Source: Augochlora pura
Lineage: Eukaryota; Arthropoda; Insecta; Hymenoptera; Halictidae
Assembly: GCF_028453695.1 (NCBI RefSeq)
Contig: NC_135777.1
Location: forward strand, 21,104,796-21,168,795
Length of the DNA: 64,000 nt
Direction: 5' to 3'
In this document: positions 47,096 through 59,425 of the stretch, in pieces
Layout of the letters: every line of letters starts with the position of its first letter
Numbering within the stretch: position 1 is the stretch's first letter
Program-made: the position numbers and the translations under genes
The notes under the pieces: model-generated
What the model saw: only the letters and a program-made list of their open reading frames with translations
Databases searched by the model: none
Told to the model about the DNA's origin: nothing

Positions 47096-48212
47096 TTATT
47101 CACCGGAAAAGTAAAAAAAATGTGAAAACTTGCCGGAGCATTAAAAGCCACAAAATTCTCGTTCCCCGTATTAACTTCTCGCCCCCCCTCCCCATAAAGC
47201 TCAAGAAGTAGCACGTTCACCTGTAGCCGGCAGACAAAAGGGCAGCGAGGAGATAAATCGTCTGAATTTTCAGGTCACGGGGCTAATTGTAAAATCCCAG
47301 ATGGTATACCGTGGCGCGGCTTCCAAAGGAAAATAAATGATGCACCTGATGCCGGGGAGGAAAGTCTGTCGCATGGGGATGTGAATGATTGAGCTGACAC
47401 TGGAGCCGGGGGTGTCGCTGATTATTCATGTAAACACGGATTTCGGCTCGAGAGAGCAACGCGCCCGCGTCTCCGGGCTAAGCAACGATTAAAAGAAGCC
47501 TGATCGCTTGCCATGGTAATGCATAGAAGAGGACGCGACCGATCCGCTGCGGAAGAGTATCGGCGCAGGGAGGTAGGCGAGGAAATTAATCCTCGTCGGA
47601 TCGACCGGTTGGATCATGAATGCTTAAGCGGGTATCGCGCCAAGGGACGAAGAAGCAGCAGCAGCCAGCAGCCAGCAGCCAGTAGCAGCAGCCGCGCGCT
47701 GCTGCCGTCGCACCACCGTAGCGTCATAACGATCCGTAAAATCCGCGCATTCGCGGGGAATCTCCATATATATCCGGAGCGTCGCGTTGCCGCACACCGT
47801 GGCCCCCCGCGCGCCGCGGAAAGTGTACCGACCATTCGTACGGGAGTAATGCGCAAAGTGCACTCCCCAGGGCGGCAGAGAGTGCCGTGACGCAATACCT
47901 CTGGCCGGATCGAAGCACGAAGACACACGCCGGGAGACGGAACACCACCGCCTGTGATGGTGGTGGTGGTGGTGGTGGTGGAGTCGCGAGGGGGATTGAG
48001 ACGGAGGAATCCGCGAATGATCCATCACGAGTATCGCTGCGCCGAGGAGCGCGCCGCGCAGACGGAACAATGCAAATAAGCCAATTACGTCAATCCTGAG
48101 AAATGGTTGACTAAGGTCGGGAAGCGCCGCGCCGGAGTGGGATGAGCGTGCCCGTGTGTCGTGGAAAAAGAACGGTGGGGAGGGTGGGAAAGAGGAGAGA
48201 TAACAGAGAGAA
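47096..48212. other. GC-rich non-coding block with trinucleotide repeats
   Basis: CAG/CAGCC repeats at about 47652-47692 and a perfect (GGT)n run at about 47957-47981. The GGT run gives a poly-His stretch in the 222-codon minus frame (48292-47624), which also reads Ser/Leu-rich CT-type sequence. No recognisable domain supports a gene. Confidence 0.5.
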
Positions 48213-48236
48213 AAGAGAGAGAGAGAGAGAGAGAGG
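48213..48236 (+). repeat. GA microsatellite
   Basis: A nearly perfect (GA)n run within a purine-rich stretch from about 48190 to 48290. Confidence 0.92.
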
Positions 48237-48959
48237 AATGTTAAGAGAGAAAAAAAGGAGAGAAGCTGGGCAAAGAGAGCGCTGGATCGCAAAGAAGGTA
48301 GAAAGCGACGCGCTACGGGGCGAAATGTCGAAGTCGTATAAAAATCAAAGAACTTTTGGTAGAAACGAGATAAAGCGTCTTATTTACGTTAAAGCTAATA
48401 TTTCACAGAATAAGGAAAAAATAGTACGAATATTTTTTAACCTCAAAAATCTATGTATATAATAATAAAAATTTCTACGCTACGATGTATTCGCTTCAAT
48501 TTATATTCCTTCAATTTATATTCCTTCAATTTTATTGTTAAGATTTTAACAAAATTGTAATTATGCCGCTAAAATGATTCGTTAATTCGCTGATTCGATG
48601 CGTAACGAGTCGTCGCAAAGCATTGAACGGTGTACATACACGGTATCGGATAAATCATGCTACGCGACCCGTCACGCAGCGTAGGGCCCCGCGGGCAAAT
48701 CGCCGGCGCATGCAACGGAATGCATTAGGTAATGATATCGGCATTATGGCCGTGGCCCCGGACCGGCGAAATGACGAACGGGCCCCGGGATTGGAACCGG
48801 GGCCCCATCGAGGCCCCATCGAAGGAGGACCACGGGGTAATTATACAAGCAAACAAGGGGCGGTCCTACCAAGATTATAGGGTTCCTCGCGCTCCGACCG
48901 TCCCCCCTCCCTTTACCCCCGGCAACCCCCTGTCCCGCCGGACCCCCCTGTTTGCCCGT
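48237..48959. other. Non-coding DNA
   Basis: AT-rich at 48340-48600, including three copies of CTTCAATTTATATTC at about 48493-48535, then GC-rich with GGGGCCCC-type patches near 48780-48830. No gene recognised. Confidence 0.45.
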
Positions 48960-49082
48960 AATTACAGGGCCAAACTGCTCTTCGCGCCCCCCCCCCACCC
49001 TTTCCTGCCCCTCCCCCCACCTCTCTCTATCGTTGGAACGTCGCTCTCGTCGAGGAGATGCCACCCGCTAGTCTCCTTTTCC
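48960..49082 (+). repeat. GC-rich element, copy 1 of a possible 1-kb-apart duplication
   Basis: AATTACAGGGCCAAACTGCT and then CTTCGCG (48960-48986) resembles 49979-50005 at about 23 of 27 positions. A second, weaker match follows in the same order: GAGATGCCACCCGCTAGTC at 49055 against GAAATACCACCGGTCACTC at 50045. Between them lie a C-rich run and a TCTCTCTAT stretch. A duplicated conserved non-coding or regulatory element is possible. Confidence 0.4.
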
Positions 49083-49978
49083 CCGTCTTCCTCGGATCCA
49101 TGACTCGTCGTCTCGTTACGCTTCTTCCCCGACGTCGATGTCGATACAGTTCGATCGCCGGAGAATCTGCCAGCGATGGAACCGAGCTTCGGCGACGTGA
49201 CTGAACAGCGATCGGTCTTACTCGCGTCGTTTATTTTAGTTGCGCAGCTGCAGAGGTCTAGGTTAGGTGTTGATTTGTTATTCGGTTGGCAACTGAGTAA
49301 TTGCGGATTCGAAATGAGAAGGAAAACTTCAATTCTTTTGCTTAAATATATAAGTTTATTCGATTGGACAAATATTGACGCTGCCTTTCGTTCGAGGCTT
49401 CATTTTAACACGTTACGCGGTGTGTATTTCTAATTTAACACTTTGCCGACAGGTCGTAAAAGTGCTGTGCTGAAGTCTCCCGAATATTCGGCTTAACGTA
49501 GCGAAATAAATAAATTGTTTTTGACCAGAAGAAATGACAATTTTTGATGGCGAAGAAATGGCGAACATTTTATATTATCAAGAATACACTCATCAAAACC
49601 ACTTAACTAGATAAGGATTAAAATAACAAAAATAGCATCAAATTACAGTGAAACATCGAAGTCGAAGCGGCGCGAACAAAAGTTGAACTCGCGACGCGCT
49701 CAAACCCATCGCTAGTCGCCGCCAAGAAGCCTTTCTTTTCCACTTGTAGCGAATCTCGTCGATCTCTCGCGACCGTTCTCCAGCGATCAGGCTGATAGAG
49801 GTTGATTAGAATCGGCCGGGTCACGGGTTTCGCCCGACGATGAATGATTTTCGGTGGATTCCCGGGGATCGACGCGCCATCCCCCGTGAGATTGCCGGCG
49901 CCCACGTGGGTTTGTTTAAAACGGAGGCGGCGCGGACGTACGTAGAGTGTGGAGGAATTCAATTTGTTCCCCTGTCGC
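49083..49978. other. Non-coding DNA with a family 3-like opening
   Basis: GC-rich to about 49260, AT-rich to 49650, GC-rich after. TTAACACTTTGCCGACAGGT at 49437 resembles the family 3 start at 4847. No complete element or gene is recognised. Confidence 0.45.
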
Positions 49979-50070
49979 AATTACAGAGCCAAATTGTTCT
50001 TCGTGGCATCCCCCGGGTCCGCGCGCGTCTTTCGTCTCTCCTTGGAAATACCACCGGTCACTCGTCTTTT
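49979..50070 (+). repeat. GC-rich element, copy 2 of the possible duplication
   Basis: AATTACAGAGCCAAATTGTT and then CTTCGTG (49979-50005), followed at 50045 by GAAATACCACCGGTCACTC. It is colinear with the copy at 48960 but with a shorter middle. Three overlapping chance frames cover it. Confidence 0.4.
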
Positions 50071-51674
50071 TCAACGCCGTGACCCAACCGCAACGCTCTC
50101 CGCGCTCGATTCATCAAGCCGCTGGAAAACTTTGTCAAGTAAACCAAGGATAACAAAAAAAGTTTGATGAACACCCGGCGACCCGAGACAGTCGACGCTT
50201 TTTACATAGCAGCTCCGAAAACGGTCGAATTCGATTTGCTGTTTAATCCGTATTTTAATGAGATGCCCCTATCTTGATCTTGTTTTATGTTAAAGAGGCG
50301 GCTAATAAAGTCATCTCGAAAACGTCGGATTACTTCGTATGTTCCGTCGAAAGGGTTAACTCTTGTAAGAGCCACCGGCGTAACTAGATACCCGTTTATT
50401 ACGGTCCTGTTTACAACTTTTGAGACGCATCTGCCAGATAGAGCCATTAACAACTACGTTGTATATACTTTGATACTGCCATTATTTTACGTTAAATTTT
50501 ACATAATAATAATAATAATAACAGGAGGAACGTAGTAATACTACAATTACTTATATTGCATACTAAATAAATAATTTTTATGTTGGTCGAAAAATTCAAA
50601 TATTTGAATACGAATTAATAAAGTGAGTCATTTGCTCTGAGACTTACTGAGTAAACGTTAATAACAAAATTTATTAGGTAAAATTTAAAGTAATATGATT
50701 AAAGTAATAAATTAATTTAAGATTAAAGTTCTGAAAGGCATCGACAAATTATCTTCAATCCATAGAAATTAAACTATTTGAAGTATTAATTCTTAAATCT
50801 CTAAAGACAACTTTTCAGAAAATTATTCTACAATTTGATTCATTCATGCGTGTTCATTTACGTTCGAAATCAATTAAAATCTCAGTTTTCGTGATCCCAC
50901 GTGTTCAATACAATTTTTATAAATTCCCTTAAAACCAAAGACATGCGTTAAATGCGTTAAATAAACCGCGAACCTTTCCAGCGGACGCTAAAATTGAAAC
51001 TTCAAGAAAATGATTTACGTAACTTATGCACGTGGACATTTTAATGTTCCGAGAAGGTTCTTAGTATTCTATAGTGGACTTAACTCGGTACACTTTCTCA
51101 TAACCTTCTGCTCGTGAAGATCCCTCTTAATGGAAACATCTTATTATGGCTGTAAGTGCACGAACGGAGTCGAAAGGTTAATTCAGTTGTCAAGATACCG
51201 GCCTGGTTACCAATTTAATCCGGATTTTGAAACCGATTTCCATTTTAGCATCCATTGACGATGGGTTCTACGAACTGTTCTGCTTGCGGACCGATCCCGT
51301 CAGCTGCTCGCAGACTATTTCTCCCACGGAAACGACGAAAATAGAAAGCTTTGGAAAAATTCTTATCGGCAAAATATGACGTTGGCAGTATATGAAATAA
51401 ATGTAAAAGAGGTTATGTTGTAAAGAATGTAATGTAGGGAGGTTAACCTTAGCATTAACTTGTAATAAAAAGTCGATATTTTATATGGAGCTGAGGGCGT
51501 TATGTGGGAATCAATATTGTATAGTTATAATATTGTATGTATTATTGTATAAAATAATAATAATATATCGTATAATATAACTCAATTATTACGAATTTAT
51601 TTTCAACCTTCGACTAACTCGTAGTCTATGGAAAGCAAAAACCGACCGGCTCTCCGGACACAAGAGAAGGAATA
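50071..51674. other. Non-coding DNA, mainly AT-rich
   Basis: An (AAT)n run lies near 50504-50520. GC-moderate at 50960-51350, AT-rich otherwise. No repeat family or gene recognised. Confidence 0.45.
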
Positions 51675-51715
51675 TACAGGGTGTATTATAATTATTGTAA
51701 CAGCGGAAGAGCATC
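51675..51715 (+). repeat. Orphan TA-CAGGGTGTATTATAATTA terminus
   Basis: TA followed by CAGGGTGTATTATAATTATT resembles the CAGGGTG ends of the TA-flanked elements at 20697 and 35272. I find no matching inverted end within about 1 kb, so it is either a solitary remnant or coincidence. Confidence 0.35.
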
Positions 51716-52561
51716 GTGCAATAGTCAAGGGTCTCGCCTGAGCCTAAACAGCGATCGTCAGCCAGGTCCAAACGAGGCCTTGGAAGAGAACTGGCTCCGA
51801 TAAAATAGAGAAAGAAAAAGTACTGTTAGCATATCCTGTAGATAATTATCCTTTTCGGCAATGACACAGATACAGTACCATAACTGGAACAAATATCTCA
51901 AATTTTCCAAAAGAAATGATCTTCCCTCTACAACATCCACCACCCCTCCTAAAACTCATACAAAGAGCTAACCACACGCGTGCATCCTCAAGCTCGCCTA
52001 ACAACCCGCGGAACAGTCCGTTCGCCGACTTCTCATCGACTTGCAACACATTGCAGCGATTCCCGTCCGAATTTTCGACGGTTTCGTTTTATCCTAAATG
52101 ATAGGGTCCCCCCGGAGTCCCCGCAGCCGGCCCTCGTTTCCCGAAAATTACCGGAATTAACCGGTTTCGAGGAGCGACGCGTACAAGTGACGACGTTCTC
52201 TGATGATAAAGTCTCGGCGGATCAGGCGCGGCAACAAAGTAGCGAGAGTCGATCGAACCGGGGCGGCTGATTTAATCGCTTTTAATTCGCCTCGGAACCC
52301 CGGTGAAAATTTACGCGGGTCCCGGGGCCCGGCTCGGTCCGACTACCCGGGTCCCATTGCCCCGGCCCCGTTGCCGGTATATTAATTTTCTGTCGCGTAA
52401 TGCAAGCTTTATGATCATTGCATAATGGATCGGCCGATAAACGGGCACCGTTTGATTTACGGCCGGCGTAATAACGCGCGCGTTTTATCGTTCGCCGAAC
52501 CTGGCGGACAGCTGCTGCGCGCGCGCGGATTTCGGGGAATTGCGGGAAAGAAACGGGGAAT
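51716..52561. other. GC-rich non-coding block
   Basis: A GC-rich block with GGGTCCCGG/CCCGGGTCCC patches at 52316-52360, followed by AT-containing sequence with long clean stretches (52380-52480) that look like a candidate conserved non-coding region. No gene recognised. Confidence 0.4.
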
Positions 52562-52862
52562 GATAGCGAGACAGAGAGAGAGAAAGAGAGAGAAATAGAG
52601 GAAGAAAGAGAGAAAAATAGAGAAAGAAAAAGAGAAAAATAGAGATTAAGAAAAAGAGAAAAATAGAGATTAAGAAAAAGAGAAAAATAGAGATTAAGAA
52701 AAAGAGAAAAATAGAGATTAAGAAAAAGAGAAAAATAGAGATTAAGAAAAAGAGAGAAATAGAGAAAGAAACAGAGAGAAATAGAGATTAAGAAAAAGAA
52801 AGAGAAAGAACAGAAACGGACGCAGAGAGAAAAATAGAGATAAATAGAGAGAGAAACGGAGG
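52562..52862 (+). repeat. GA-rich minisatellite, 24-bp unit GATTAAGAAAAAGAGAAAAA
   Basis: Units GATTAAGAAAAAGAGAAAAA+TAGA start at 52644 and 52668 and continue to about 52740, five nearly identical units at a 24-bp period. They are flanked by diverged AGAGAAATAGAGAAAGA copies from 52562 to 52862. The strand is almost free of C. Confidence 0.95.
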
Positions 52863-54442
52863 GCGACAGAATCCGAGTGCGAAACGGCGGGGACAGCGAC
52901 GCGCGGCGACGCGGTTCGCGGGTTGTCGTTCGAGCATAAAAACCACTAGACCGTTGCTTCTGTACATCTTGATTAAGTATTCATCCGACGGCAAATGCGG
53001 CAGACACTTGTTGCTCATAAATAGAAGTGGGGCCGGGGCCGGCAACCGGTCGCGTCTTCACGATTTTCAGCTCCGCGGCTTTATTGTGCCGCATTGAAAT
53101 ATGCACAACAATGCCGCGCCGTTCCACGATCGTCACTTGATCTTGATCTAACCCCCCGGCGAACAGTCAAAAGAGGCACTACCACACTCGGGGAATCTTG
53201 TTTTTCTTGAGAAATTCTAGAGCCTCGTCCCAGCCGTTTGAAAACCGGGTCTCGCTCGGACACGGACGAGTTTTGTTCGACGCGATAATAAAAAAAGAAC
53301 GATTTATTATTTGTAGATAAAGATGATACCGATTCCGTCGAAATAATAGCAATTTTATGCATTTCTTTTTATTTAATTTATTTTGTTTCCAGCAAAATTT
53401 TAAAAGAGCAATTAAATTTTTTCCTATCGAAAAGAAACAGCATTTAGTAATTTTCAAATCTATCAGCCAATTTGAATTATTTGTTTCATAATATTAATTG
53501 GGTTGTAATGATAACAAAATTGAATTTCTTGAAATTTTGTTATAATGTATAGTAGAGTAAAGAAGCTTGTAAGAAAATTTGTCATAGAAACATTTTATTA
53601 ACTCCGAAAATAAAAATCCGTAGTATATCAATCTCATAGTTCTCGTATCTCGCGTAGATTCCAGAGGAATAAATGAAAATATATGCAAACGTGGAGAATG
53701 TATTTAGGAATGGCTACAAATAAATTTAATTTCCCCATTTTCAAATGTGAACTTAATTAAGAATCATTCGCTCGCTCTCCATGGTGACATATCTATATAT
53801 AGAGCTGCATATTTATAGCAAAATATCAATTTATCAATTTAATTTCACCTTTATCCACATACCGCAAAAATATCAGTAAAACAGAGAATATCTCTTAAAA
53901 GTCAACTCGTTGCTAATTCGTATCTAAAAATGGACACATTCTAATTTAGAGTTACCCAAACTCGGCAATAACTCCAACAATAGAGAGAGTTAACGAGATC
54001 CGGTTTAATTCGAATAGCAGAGCCAGATAAAATATTGGCAGACCCGCTGTCGCCGCGGAGTGGCATCGCGATAATATATCCGGTGCTCCCGTCCCGCGTT
54101 TGTCCGCCGATACGCATGCATATACACGCGTATCGATCAGTACGACGGGAAAAAGCGACGCGACGCGCGAGGCGAGCCTCCTCAAAGTTTTATCTCGGGA
54201 CATTTGCATTTTCGTTTGTGAAATGTTAATTCGATGCGCGCGCGCGCGCGTGCCGAGGATTTCTCGCGGAAGCTGCGCATTGTTGCGCGGGCCGATAAAG
54301 AGGGAGCTTGTATTTCATAAGAGGAGCACTCGCGACGTAAAAGGGATAAGAAGTCGTATGCTTGCATGAATAAACTATCGTCAGGGCTCCTTTTCGCTAC
54401 GTGCACTTTGACGTAAATGCAGCCTCCTTCTTCCACTTTTTT
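52863..54442. other. Non-coding DNA
   Basis: GC-rich to 53200, AT-rich at 53280-53950, GC-rich at 54000-54400. A (CG)n run lies at about 54238-54251. Frames of 84-93 codons lack recognisable domains. Confidence 0.45.
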
Positions 54443-54530
54443 TCTCTCTCTCTCTCTCTCTCTCTCTTTTCGTTTCCCTTCCCCGCGTGTTCTTCTTTCT
54501 TCCTTTTTTTCTTTTTTTATTTTCCCCGTA
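54443..54530 (+). repeat. CT microsatellite and T-rich pyrimidine run
   Basis: A (CT)n run at 54443-54468 is followed by T/C-rich sequence including a poly-T patch near 54502-54519. Confidence 0.9.
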
Positions 54531-57500
54531 CGACGTCGTACATGCTAAACAGCCGGAGCAACGACATTTCTGGAATGGAAACTAACTAAATGTGTCTAAC
54601 TGAAGAGGAGCGGAGGCATCGGACTGGTTGCTTGCTTGTGCACTTTCCATATTTTACTATTCCAGTGCGTGCCATGAACCTGCTGCTATCCGCCTGTCCC
54701 TCCGCGTACCTAACGGAGTATCGTAGACGGTAACTTTTATTTCTGACAAGCTGTGCCGATGGACTGTTTTCTGTTTGTTACGCGGCGCTTTAATGCTCGC
54801 TACAATGCCACGCTTTTATCGTTTTGAGACGATAGTTCGTCTGCGGTCGAATTAATTGGAGCATTTATTTAGCTGTCTTTACGTTGCAGTTAGGCAACAA
54901 GAATTTTAGGGCGATTTTCATATACACATATTATACTAAAATTAAGAGGTTGTCCATCTTCTTAAACACGTACAATTTTTTTTTCATAACGTATTAATAT
55001 CTTGAATATCTATGTATAAACGAGCCTAGATTTTAATGCTAATACATTTACTATTAATATAATTATTATCAACTGTGGGTCGTTTAAGGTATTAGAAGGT
55101 TTAGGGTATAATAAATGTCATTTCGTATCCAAGGCAAAATGTTATAAATGTTTCGTCTGCTGTGTCGAGGTATTTGTACAATATTTAAGGGTTAATGTAA
55201 CCAACACGTTAATATAACTATAATAGAATTTAATATTAATTAATATAACCAATGGATTAATATAACTATAATAGAGTTAATGTAACCAATGCACTCATTA
55301 TTAATGTTATTAATAAAGAAAATTATCGATTGCAGTTCACTCTGTCAAAAGCACGTTATTTTCCAATTCTGCGTTCGACTTCCGAATATTCGCCATTGTC
55401 ATCGATCATCGAACCCTCGCGTGCTCTTTTAATGTTCGCCAGAGCTCGAAAAATGGATCAGTTCAGACGTTATGAATTTTGTACTCGTCACAGCGGCGCG
55501 GGAACCAGGAAGTATCAAAGTGGGCAGTATTTTCGGGTAACGTTACACCGGTTAGCGCGCTCGCGAACGATGACGGGATATCGATTACAGGACAACAATT
55601 GACCCGGTTTAACGAGCTGCGGATTCGTAACGGGCTCATGTTTTTTTTATAAACAAATTCCGAGCGGCGGAAATTAAACGAAACGAGACCGGGGCGTGAT
55701 TTCGATGACGGATGCGCCAATGGACGGGCCCGACGGTTGTTCGTTGCAAAATGTTCCCCGGCAACGCGTAAACGGCTAAAACAATTGATATATTACATGC
55801 TCCGCGATACAAAATAATGCGGAGACTTTAGTCATTTATTTAATGCCGCACAAACGCTGCTTTTTAATCGTAAAACGATGCTATTTTATCTCGAGAATGA
55901 ATTGTTGTAACGTATGCGATTTATATTGTTTTGTGTTCTCGCGTTGCTACGCTTTTCTAAATCTTCTGATCTTGCTCCTCGATTCCATAAAAACTACGAA
56001 GATGCGAAAGAGACGTTCGCTTTTATCAATTTAACGCAAGACAACTCTTTGCTCGACGTGGAAGAAGCATTTAACCAAATTAACAAATTCAAGACGCCTT
56101 TTCGAGCGAGAAAAAAATGAAACTATGAGGGAATATAAAACGCATTAGCAACAAGAATTTATTTGCGAGAAATAAAATTACCCAAGAAACAAAATTAAGT
56201 TGCTGCAACTCGAATAATATATCGTAATAAACAATTACTAATAACTAGCAAAAGGTAGAAAAATTTTTCCTACAATCTTTCCTACTTTCCTACATTCGTT
56301 ATAAAGAGCAAAATTCAAAATATAAACCGCAAAATTTGAAATCTCAACCGCAACATTTTAATTGAGACAATTAACTGAATTAAAGCGCGCCATTTTGTAA
56401 GACACGCTGTCCTAATAACTTCCCCGCAATTACGATAAAAGATTTTCATTTCGCGCGCACGGTATTTCCATATACACGCGTACAAATAATTACTCGCATA
56501 AGCAGCGCATAATTTCCATGTACACTAGAATAATTAAACATTCAAATTCCTCTATCGTGCTCACGCGTTTTAACTTGCGTCGGCGACCAGTTATTCCGCA
56601 AACCGTCGACGCTCCTGGCGGACCAATATTCGGATGACGGTTAACTAAGCCGTTAACGCCACGCCCCCACGCCCCCCTCCCGCGAATAATAGAATACTCT
56701 GTCATTTCTTGCGACAACTTCGGGGGAAGCGCATCAATCGCGAGGACCGCGCTACAGGGCGAAATTGACGGCGGAACGAACGGGGTTGCGTCTCGCGATG
56801 CCGGTCGGGTCTATTTGAAGTTCAATAACAAGGACAAAGTTCTTCGGGATCCGGCACCTTCACGGTTTCCGCGGCGGCTTCGAGAGAGCTGGCGCGCGCG
56901 CGCGCGCACACGGTGTTCGACCCACTTTCCAAGCCGCCGCCGGTTGAAAGCGCGGCGGTCACGAAACCGACAGAGCAATTTAAATATTTTATATGCACGG
57001 TAAACATATCCGTGGAGTGCGTTGATTCAGCTAATTGGGCGACCCACATATCGAATCGGTGGGAGGGGAGGGGAGGAGGAAAAATAAATCGGGAGGCTAG
57101 GGCGTAGCCGAACCAGCTGTTCGGGGTTCTATAGGGTTTTCCGATAAGGGTCGATTTTGAAATGAAATAAATGGGCTGTGTACGAGGTATTAAGAATTAT
57201 TTTATTCGTATCGAAGCGCGCGATGCACCGCAATTTACTAGACCGTGAGATCTTATTGCCCGAAGTCGTTCCTCGAAACGCAAATATCGGTTCTTTATGG
57301 AAACTTTTTAGTCCGCGCGGTCGAACGGCTGGAACGTCGTTAGAAAATTACTGTGGCATCGTTGCTCGGATTTAATGCACTGCTGAAAAACTTCTTGCGG
57401 TTCTCGCTTTTGCTTCGTCAGAGAATTTGTCCGGCTTGCGAATATTAACTTGTTGGAGTCGCGGTGTTCTTCGTTAATTATTATTCTTTATAAAAATGGC

Positions 57501-57906
57501 TTGGCGTTTCTTCTTTTAATAGTTTGAATAAATTGAAATTAGCGTGTCAGCTTCTTGTAGTTCTTCCGACGTTTTTACTGTTTCGTCTTTTATTAATCTA
57601 CTTTATCCATAAATATGAAAACCCCGCGGAAAATGTAGAAATAATATCAAATGTAGAGTAGCAGAAATATTTAAGCAATATATTACTGTCAAAGCTATGG
57701 TATATTATTATATTGTAAGATATATTGTTATAACTCGTTCAAATTATTAAAGAATAAAACGACTGTCTAAGTGCCTTCTGCATCGTGACAATTTTTATTT
57801 TACATAAAAATCCATAATCTACCTATAGCTATTGATATTAAACCTACCTTTGCCGGTGAAAATAATAAAAATAACAACTAAATTAATTCCTCCATTGATA
57901 CTCTCG
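54531..57906. other. Non-coding mosaic
   Basis: AT-rich at 54900-55330, with a partly duplicated GTTAATGTAACCAA / AATATAACTATAATAGA motif at about 55191-55290. GC-rich patches are at 55400-55750 and 56570-57110, with a (CG)n run at about 56893-56907. Frames of 62-90 codons show no domain. The plus frame 55914-56120 ends with a mildly amphipathic-looking stretch, but there is no family match that I can name. Confidence 0.45.
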
Positions 57907-58159
57907 TTAACCCCTTTCAGTACTTCTATCTTCGCAATTACAATAATTAAATAATTTTCGATTGGAATAATTTCTTAGAGGAGAAATGAAATTAATATTT
58001 ATATTGTGCTTGCAATTACTTTAGCTCTTAAATATTAGTGTCAAAAAGACAGAATTTTGTTTCGACTTAAAAGAACGAAATAATATTTTCAAACCTAACA
58101 GGTTATTGTTGGAAATCATAATCACGAGTCAGCCCCTTCAAAGTACGTCAAGGGGTTAA
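57907..58159 (+). mobile_element. Complete TTAA-flanked element, family 2-related
   Basis: TTAA lies at 57907-57910 and 58156-58159 around a 245-bp element. Left end CCCCTTTCAGTACTT; right end reverse-complemented CCCCTTGACGTACTTTGAAG, then GGGCTGACTCGTG. It shares CACGAGTCAG with the 9575 element (ACGAGTCAGAC) and its right end matches the left end of the composite at 32064. Non-coding. Confidence 0.85.
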
Positions 58160-59350
58160 AATCAAAACGATGAATAGCTTGTACATCGAAGCATCCATTG
58201 GATCGTGCACGTAAAAATGGCGGAAAGAGTAACTGTGCACGAACCGTCGCGAAATCTATTACGCGGCGAAATTAAGTGCGACAAGGGTGGCCGAAAGGTA
58301 TTTTAGATTGTATTAAATTCCGCGCGGCGCAGACGTGGCGGTCCGACCGACCGCGGCGGCCAATAAACAATCGGGATCGTATAAACTGTAGGATCGACGC
58401 CGTGTGTGACATTTGTGTGTTCCACCATAAACTTGTCGTTCGCCTGCGAGGAATCTATACAGCGTAGTGAACGTAGAACCCGTGTGTAATTCCGTCAGAT
58501 TTCGAATAGGAAGTAGAACGAACTGTATTATAAAAGACGAGCGGAGAGATTGTTAGTCAGAATGACGAATGAGCGCGCGCGCGCGACAGCGTCACGGAAA
58601 AAAGAAATGGAACGCGTTGCGTTCGGAATCGTAGAATTCTCGAAAGCTCGGAATCCCGCAAAAATTGACGCGATCATGAGAGCGCGGGTATTCGTGCGAA
58701 GATAAAAATGTGTATCGTCGATTGCGAGAGGCGGGAGTCGCAGAGAAAATTCGTTCTTTCTTAAATAATTTTGGTTAGTTGAATATAATGTAGAGTTATT
58801 TGTAATTCCAATTTTTCTAGTGGAATTTTAAATTGCATTTTCTCTTAATACTAGAACTATGATGCACTAAATTTATTGATTTGTACTGCTTTTTAAAACT
58901 AATAAGATTGGTTAGTTTTTCTACATGTCGCAATAAAACGTATGAAAATTTTAAATAATTGTCAGACGCTGGATAATCAAATAAAAATAGATAAAAATAT
59001 TATCAGAAATAAATTAAGATATTTATACTCCAGGTCCGAATATGGATCTCTATTAAAGCGGTTAATTTAAATAGTACATGATTATTTTAACATCACGTGT
59101 CCGAATAAATATATAGATCGAATCATTTCTTAAGGAAAGAATTTTTATGATTCCAGTAATTATGTGACAAAATTTTTCAATCGATTTACTTTCACTCATC
59201 TGAGAGCTTTAGTGTTGGTAATAGCTGCATTAAAAATTTAGAAAATATAAATTTCTATCTAAAATTTAAAAGCTATTTTTATTTAATATTTAGAGAATAG
59301 CAAGACGAGTATGAATTCTCCACTCTAAAGAATAACTAATAAATATCATA
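58160..59350. other. Non-coding DNA
   Basis: GC-rich at 58180-58740 with a (CG)n run near 58571-58584, then AT-rich. No gene recognised. Confidence 0.45.
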
Positions 59351-59425
59351 ACTAACTCTTAGCAATTGAATGGCGACTCTGAAGCACCGATCGAATTTAT
59401 GACACTATCATTTCAAGAAAATACT
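59351..59425 (+). repeat. Decayed family 1 5' end (copy G)
   Basis: TAACTCTTAGCAATTGAATG then GCGACTCTGAAGCACCGATC parallels the family 1 opening (…CACTCGAGTGGCGACTCTGAGGCACCGCT). The rest of the element is not recognisable. Confidence 0.6.

Noticed and set aside
47624..48292. 222-codon minus frame with a poly-His stretch
   Set aside because: Poly-His comes from the (GGT)n run at 47957-47981 and the rest from CT- and CAG-type repeats.
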